From Clarkia xantiana subsp. parviflora (Eukaryota > Streptophyta > Magnoliopsida > Myrtales > Onagraceae), in assembly GCA_036873135.1 (NCBI GenBank), contig JAPTYO010000001.1, positions 45,408,774 through 45,472,773 on the forward strand: a stretch of DNA of 64,000 nt, read 5' to 3'. The notes beneath the pieces are model-generated. The model was not told where the DNA came from. It did no database searches and saw only the letters and a list, made by a program, of their open reading frames with translations. Within the stretch, counting starts at the first letter, position 1. The number at the start of each line of letters is the position of its first letter. The position numbers and the translations under genes were made by a program. Shown in pieces: positions 55,869-64,000 of the stretch.

Positions 55869-55961
55869 ACCTCAGAAGCAGCATAGTCGGACAGATCATT
55901 TCCGCTTCCCAGAAGTCCTCCAACACAGCAGCCAGCGAAGAAGGCGATTTACCGAAGAGCC

Positions 55962-57611
<1,650 letters not shown>

Positions 57612-58732
57612 GGAACCTTCCATATCACTTATTTCCTAATTATTATTATTATAATTACTCTTTATTAAGCTAAACAAAAAGGGTGAAACATGGTAGAACA
57701 TGAGATTTTTATGCCCTGCTTCATTAGCTTTTCTGTGGTTGTTGTTACCTTGAGTGGAGTTCATGTTTTGCATCATTGTTGACACTCTTTCTTGTTATAT
57801 CAATCGTTGTGTTTTGTTTGGCCATCAATCTTTTTCATTGGTGCTTGGTTTTGTGAAGTGTTCTTTCCTGTTTGCCATGTTATGAAAACTTGGTTCATGA
57901 TTTTGTATAAAAGCCTGATCATAAGATGCTCCATAATGTTGGTGGGTATCGATTCGATTGATTATGGGTAGATAGCATCTGGTGCTAGTTTCTTTGTCAC
58001 TTACTTTGAATTGATTATTTGTGCTACTGGTAGACACTGAAATGAAGTTAACTCGGAGGGAACAGGAAAGCGTTTTTAGGGAATATAATCCTTCAGGTAC
58101 ATAAGAAATTACGGTTTTTGGTATTTGAGATTTTTTTCTTACTTTTTTAGTGGGTATAAATATATATATTTGAAAAACATATAGTTTGACAAAGTTGTAT
58201 TTTAAGTTTATTTTTGTGATTTTGATAATTTTTTTCTGACTTTTAGTAGGTATATATTTATATTTGAAAAATATAGTTTGACGAAGTTGTTCTTAAGTTT
58301 ATTTTTGTGATTTTTAGGTTCTGAAACCACGGTTGGTATATGAGAACTCTTTTCTGACTTTTGGATATTTGAAAGAAAATAGACACCTTTGACAAAGTTG
58401 TATTTGATGATTTTTTTTTGTGATTTTTAGGTGAAAAATTAAGGTTTGATTTGAAGAATTGGTTGACAAATGGTTTTTCGATTAAGATATTTTAAAGTCA
58501 CAAAAAAATTTCAAATTGTCAAATCGTATTTTCTTATTAAAAAAATAAAATATTTTCAAGTATTCTTTTATCAAACCGTATTTTTGAATACTTACAAAAA
58601 AAATTAATCGATAATTTTTTTCGGCTACTTACTTGGAGTGCGTAAGTTAGTGGCGATATATTAACTTAAACAATTTTTAAGTAATTATTATTATTATTAT
58701 CAGAAATATATATTATATATATATATATATAT

Positions 58733-58763
<31 letters not shown>

Positions 58764-59550
58764 ATATATATATATGTGTGTGTGATTATAAAAGGATTAG
58801 AGCCAACTATACTTTATTTCTTATTAATTAATTATATATTTATTTATTATATACTCCCACCGTCCCTATGTCACCCTTGTCGGTTTGAATATGAAGGTTA
58901 GGCACAATTAGTCCAAGATATATGATATGACGACTGATGATATATATAGGATCAAAAGATAATAAAATAATGGCGGTCCAATTTTAGTTTAATAGTACTT
59001 CATAATATAATAACTTATTCTAAAATATTTTTGGCCAACTATATAAATAAATCCAATTATATAAATTATAATCTCATTATTCACATGACCACCTTTTTAA
59101 TTATTTGATTTAGTTATTAACTATTTCATTCTACCCAATTCTACCAAACTTGGCCCCCGTCTTCATAATAGTTATTCAATCATGCATATTTATTTCCGAC
59201 TGAACTTTCAATTTGTTAAGTCCAAGTAATTGTTAATTGCTTAATTTATTTATTTTTTTTTTCCAAATTCACACATTTTGATCCTCCATTTTAACAAAAG
59301 TTTAATATAACCCTTAAAGAAATGCATTCAACATTATGATTCAATTTATTCTTCACGATTAATTCAAATATTATATTGCTGAATTTAGTCCTCAAATTTT
59401 GTAGGTAGTATAATTTTATCAAATCTCTTAAATTTGTTTACCACACAAATTAAACTCATTTTAATAATATTGTTATTATTAAGTGGGCAAAGTAATAATA
59501 ATGTTAATATTTTTATTTGGGGTGAATGTTAATATATTTTAATTTTGCAG
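57612..59550. other. Calmodulin 3' flank and AT-rich intergenic DNA
   Basis: 57612-58060 is probably 3' UTR and flank. 58080-58440 repeats a loose unit of about 120 bp (TTTTGTGATTTT, AGTTTGACAAAGTTGTATTT). 58707-58774 is a TA/TATG microsatellite. At 58853 CTCCCACCGTCCCTATGTC resembles one Stowaway-type terminal repeat, but I found no partner. No gene seen. Confidence 0.5.
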
Positions 59551-59664
59551 GAAGCGAAATTATGGGATAGAGTCTCCAAGGCAATCACCGTCCAAAGAAG
59601 GATCAAAGAGGAAGAGACGACGTCGAAGAAGTATTGTTCGTCAGTGTTCCATCCTTTAAACTAA
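59551..59664 (+). pseudogene. Possible orphan exon fragment
   Basis: A splice-acceptor-like TTTTAATTTTGCAG is followed by 37 codons, beginning EAKLWDRVSKAITVQRRIKE, and a stop. The helix with LWDRVSKAI recalls the C-terminal helix of oxysterol-binding-protein-related proteins, but the match is weak. No companion exons are visible nearby. It may be a relic or chance. Confidence 0.25.
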
Positions 59665-60078
59665 ACCGTGCCTACATGGCATTATATATAATAATAATGT
59701 AGGTCCCACTACAACAAATAAGCACATTACATGTGTAAAATCATCAAATCGGTCCAACTTTATTACACATTTGTGTATTTTTTAGGATATTCGGTTACAT
59801 ATGTTTAACAGCTTTATTAGAGTGTGCGAACTCTATCAAATTAGAAAATTGTGTATTAGATCATACTTTAGAGATAATCGTCTGTCTGATGCTCTACCAT
59901 TAGTGATTCCTTAAAATTGTCGATTATATTGTAATGGTATATATTTACATTAAATTGTCGATCATATGATAATGGTATATATTTACATGATGCATCCATT
60001 CGTATGAAACATGACCAATTTTTTTTTTTGGCCAAAAAACATGACCAATTTATTTTTACTAAAAAAAATGGGAAAGAC
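59665..60078. other. AT-rich intergenic stretch
   Basis: CACTACAACAAA at about 59709 resembles a CACTA-type terminal repeat, with no second end found. No gene seen. Confidence 0.3.
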
Positions 60079-60586
60079 TTGGAGTGTAAGTGAGCCAATT
60101 TACTTGTAAGTTATTCAGAACTAACTCGATTAAAATTTGAGTCGAGTCAAACTTTTTGGAATGTTGAGACGAGTTCAAATTTGATAATACTCGGCTTGAA
60201 ATAATCGAGCTTTATAATATAAATAATTTACTCGAGTTATAATCGAGTTCAAACTTGATAATACTCAGTTCGAAATATTCTCGAGCCTAATTGGGCTTTA
60301 TAATACATATAATTCACATTAGTTAAAGTCTAATCGAGCTCGATTATTCTCATGAGAAATGCTAATTTATTGTGAAAACTAATGAGCTTACGAGTCGAGT
60401 TGTCATGATAAATGTGTACTTGATGTACTGTAAAATGAGTTCACCAGTCAAGTCAAGCCGAGCTTGGATGAGAGCTGAGATCGAGCTTAAAATTTTTGAG
60501 ATAGACTGAGTTTGCGTTCGATCCTTTTTAATCAAGTTAAGTCGAGCTTGACAAATATGAGTCGACTTAGCTCGTTTACACCTCTA
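60079..60586. mobile_element. hAT-like non-autonomous repeat (GAGCTCG-rich)
   Basis: The left end GGAGTGTAAGTGAGCC is mirrored by the right end GCTCGTTTACACCTC, with many TCGAGCT/GAGTCGAG motifs between. This is a common plant repeat type with GGTGTAAACGAGC ends. An 8-bp target duplication was not found. Confidence 0.55.
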
Positions 60587-60659
60587 TTCAAAACAACAAA
60601 TAAAATTTTAGAAAATAAAATTTGCATATAAATTTCCAAAATCATAATGCATGAAATGG

Positions 60660-61140
60660 GTTAATAACTATATTGCTATCTGAAATTTGAGCAATTTACA
60701 AATCGCTACATGAACTTTCAATTTCCAAGCAAATTGTTACATATGTTTCAATTCTCGACTAATTGAATAGAAAATAAGTCTGCTTTCGCCATATGAAGTC
60801 TTTTCATGTGTACCCACAATGGAGTCAAACATAAATTGAAAATATTTCAACGAAATACATTCAATTGGATGCTCGATTGAAATGCAATGTTCAAGTCGGA
60901 CGGAAATTCAATTGAGCATCCAATTGAATGTATTTCGTTGCAATACTTTCAATTTATATTTGAATCCAACGTGATTCGTGGATATACATGAAAAAAACTC
61001 ATGTGACGGAAACATGCTAATTTTCTGTCCAATTTGAAATAGAAATAGCAATTTGCTTGAAAATTAAAATTTAAATAGCCAATTTAAAAAATTAAAATTT
61101 AGATAGCAACCTAAAAGTTCAAATAGCAATTTGGTTATGT
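60660..61140. mobile_element. Foldback MITE
   Basis: Inverted halves meet near 60905: ACGAAATACATTCAATTGGA is mirrored by TCCAATTGAATGTATTTCGT. The outer ends share TTGCTATCTGAA/TTCAAATAGCAA. The possible duplication GTTAATAAC/GTTAACAAT is imperfect. It belongs to the family at 13240-13760, 15930-16290 and 22280-22560. Confidence 0.65.
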
Positions 61141-62852
61141 TAACAATGATTTGGCCCGAGCTATATTTGACCCCAACAAATTAAGATTTTCACTATTGTG
61201 TTGTGTCAATTGGTTTGGGCCAAGGGCTAGCCCTGACTTTATGAACCCACCCAAAAAGTCTCCTACCTGACCGCTCTTTTTTGAGTCGAAGCCAGAGGAG
61301 CTTTATTTTTTTTATTATAATAATAATTATTATTAAATGGAGAACCCAAAATGGGCATTGCCATAGAGTGTGAATTCCAGACAGAAATTATACCCGAAAG
61401 TAGCTTACTTCCTCATATGATTGCTTTTGTCACATTTTCCAAGAAGATTTCCTTTATTCCAATAACGCCCTTTAATTTGCATTTTGTTCAACTATTTAAT
61501 TTGATAAATTTAATATCCTAATAATAAAATTTTAAATTGTTAACTGTTAGCAACTTACAATAATAATGGCTCCGCAAAGTACGTATTAATAGTCTATTAT
61601 ACCAAAATAAATTGTACATTTATTACTTAGTTACAAATTAAACTTATATGATGACAAAAAATAAGCTAAATAACAAATAATTTTTTAAAAACAAGAAATT
61701 TAATTATAAACCCTATATAAAGATATAAATACTATTTTATAGGTTCATTGGTTTACATTGTTTCATTTGTTAAGTTTTGCTGAAAATTTTAGGTCACGCG
61801 AAGAATTATTCTTATCTAAATAAATATGATACTACCTAATTAAACTAAATAATAATATGTGGCAAAATAAACTATTCTAATTTTCAAGGATCATTTTAGT
61901 ATTTTTATTTATATGTGGAAACTTTATTTAAATTACAATGCGTAAAGAATATACATGTCTTATTATTGATATTTTTGTTATATTAATATCACACATCATC
62001 ATAAAACTTTCATACATATTTTCATATAAAAAGTATTTCATAAAAAAAAATATATAAAAAGTAAGTCCATTGCCTGAATATATAATTAATAGATGTATTT
62101 TTTTTAACGAGGCGTTCTAATGATTAGGTGGGTAACACATAGTATATTTGATCTACATCTAAAATATTTCAGTTCGCACGGGATCAAACCTGTAAATGGT
62201 AAATTACTAGCTAAGAATATTTTTTCATTCTCAATACTCAATACTCGACAATTCAGTTGATTGTCATCGATTGATATAATTTTTAAATAAATTTATCATT
62301 TTATTATCCAATAAATATAGCGTAATTATTACTTATTTTAAGTTAAAAATAGCTAATAATAAGTAAAGAAAGAAAAATAAGCTTACAAGGGCATTATTGG
62401 AATAAATTAAGACAGAATAGTCTGATAAAAAAAAAAAACAATGGAAAAGGTGAAACCACATTTCTCTGCTCGTCTAGCATTTTCCACCCAAAATTGAATG
62501 TTTTATCAAATTCCATTTTGTCCTTCTGCGTGGTTGCCATGGTTGATATGTTTATTATCTTTGGAAGGAGATTTGATGAATAGTTTATGGTTACAGATAT
62601 ATCGGTGAGTTGCAGAAGAAACCCTAGATTTGAATCAAGACAAGACAATTCTGGACTTGAACTGCAACCATTTACATCCTTGTTTAATTAGCTTGCTATC
62701 AATACAAGGAAATTGTTCAAATCATGCATGTTATTGTGTGTGTATAAGCTAGCTTGTCGTTGTCGTGTTAATCTTAGTGAACATGATAATGTTATAGTAT
62801 CATATAATCACAAACAAGATACATAATTTCTCATACGTACAACAAATTGAAT
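61141..62852. other. AT-rich intergenic DNA and SEN54 3' flank
   Basis: No gene or clear repeat seen. 62400-62852 is probably 3' flank of the minus-strand SEN54 gene. Confidence 0.4.
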
Positions 62853-63956
62853 TCATGGTAAAACAGGGAGTTGCGTTGTACCGAAAGAGAAGAAACTAAC
62901 TCGGCCACTCTCAACATGACAGAACTTCAATTCCACACCTCCTCCGCTTTCTCTTTCAAGAGCTTCAACCTCTGATTTACATGGTGGCTTCCCACTGCAC
63001 ACACCAACACCCAAATTACTACTATTCTACACCCCCAAGCCTATATATATATATGTAAAAAATCACAAAATTTACCTGGTGAGGCAAACCACGCACCAGG
63101 GCTCCCCTGGAGAAGACTTTCTAAATTTACCATTTGGGAGGTAAATATCAAACAAGGCCATACATTCATTCAACCCCATCTGTCTTAACTTTTCACCAAT
63201 TTGACACCATTCTTCTTCTTCACCCATATTAATCATCTTCTTCTTCTTCAACGTAAAAGGAATACCGTGGCGGCCGACAATGTATCCGAGGGATTTGAGG
63301 TGTTTGTAGACCTCGTACATCTCCCAATTGCATCCGCTATTTCGGTCTGCTAGTTTTCGATACACTTCTTCTAAGGGAACATGGATTGCATCATTCTCAT
63401 CCTCAAGCAGCACCAATGCTCCTACTTCCATCAAGTACCTATTTTTATCAAGGGTTTAGGGTTTACAGTTTCAACCATCTAAGGTTAACTACCAGCATTG
63501 CTATAAAGTGTGTACTCAGAGTGAAATCTAGCGTAAAAACTGAATATTTTCCATTTTCAGGACTGTATGAGCTAATCTATAGGGCACAATGGGTTTAAAA
63601 TGTTGAGTTCATTTGAAAATTAGGCAAGTTTTAATAATTAATTTGACGAATTAACTACTCAATTTTGAAATCTGGGCTAGGTGGTGAATTCGTCAATTAA
63701 TTATTAAAACTTGCTTAATTTTTTCAAAAAAAAAAAAATATTCAAATGCACTCATTTTTTATAGATGTATTTTGAAAAAGGATTATAGGCTATATGCAGA
63801 TACGCAAAAGAAAACATCACCTACAGAGTCTCCTCAATTGAGCAATGAAGTTTGGCGCTACGAACAATTCCGGTGGTGTTCCATATCTGACCCTTCCTTT
63901 CCACCACCTCGGCCATCCCCATTTCTTTGTTCCAACGAGCCTTTGAACTAGGCTTC
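62853..63956 (-). CDS. SEN54: tRNA-splicing endonuclease subunit SEN54 (3' part)
   Basis: Structural subunit of the tRNA intron endonuclease (SEN complex). Three exons are visible on minus: 63956-63825, 63438-63076, 62994-62853, with GT-AG introns in phase, giving the last 211 residues and a TGA at 62855-62853. The first visible exon has the SEN54 N-terminal-domain blocks RWNKEMGMAEVVERKGQIW, TTGIVRSAK and SIEETL; the next has MEVGALVLLED and YEVYKHLKSLGYIVGRHG; the last has a GRVSFFSFGTTQLPVLP end typical of plant homologues. Upstream exons, including the start codon, lie beyond base 64000. No lesion seen. Confidence 0.9.
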
Positions 63957-64000
63957 CTATAGAACCACCATTCACATGTTAATTATTATCATCTTAACTA

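Noticed and set aside
58853..58880. Stowaway MITE
   Set aside because: Only one terminal repeat is seen; no partner or TA duplication found downstream.

Overview
This is nuclear DNA from a flowering plant, most likely a core eudicot. The evidence is short exons with GT-AG introns, plant-type paralogues (PAG1, CSN2/FUS12, CRY-DASH, a CaM7-like calmodulin, plant SEN54), AT-rich intergenic DNA, and plant Ty3/gypsy, Helitron, MULE and Harbinger elements. I cannot name the species. All exon maps come from reading splice sites and comparing with protein families remembered in outline; no alignment was run.

Layout. 3-1643: small non-autonomous LTR element on the minus strand, just upstream of the proteasome alpha-7 gene PAG1 (2018-11734, ten exons). 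PAG1 intron 4 holds a complete chromovirus (3523-9246) with a perfect ATTAG target duplication and LTRs in which I saw no difference. 11735-14162: degenerate repeats. 14163-16218 and 22289-35316: two arms of an inverted duplication carrying a CAF1-type deadenylase gene. The left copy (minus, 14442-15278) is intact. The right copy (plus) is split by a 10.96-kb Tat-lineage retrotransposon (23544-34502, GGAAT duplication). Between the arms lie two related Helitrons and other repeats.

36026-40178: COP9 signalosome subunit 2. 40473-43203: foldback transposons, one ending 45 bp past the stop codon of oligoribonuclease (43248-46406, minus). 46793-48268: palindromic Harbinger-type element. 49087-49616: MULE-type MITE with a perfect 9-bp duplication. 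49793-53973 (minus): CRY-DASH. 55962-57611: calmodulin. 57612-62852: repeats and AT-rich DNA. 62853-63956 (minus): 3' part of tRNA-splicing endonuclease subunit SEN54, continuing beyond the window.

The host genes are independent housekeeping genes, not an operon: protein degradation (PAG1, CSN2), RNA turnover and processing (CAF1, oligoribonuclease, SEN54), flavoprotein photobiology (CRY-DASH) and Ca2+ signalling (calmodulin). The most striking content is in the mobile elements. The Tat element carries an apparently intact, four-exon antisense gene of 825 codons with its own TATA-like promoter. The chromovirus has a canonical -1 slippery heptamer exactly where gag-protease and pol overlap. 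The right CAF1 copy has become an LTR-fused, N-terminally truncated reading frame.
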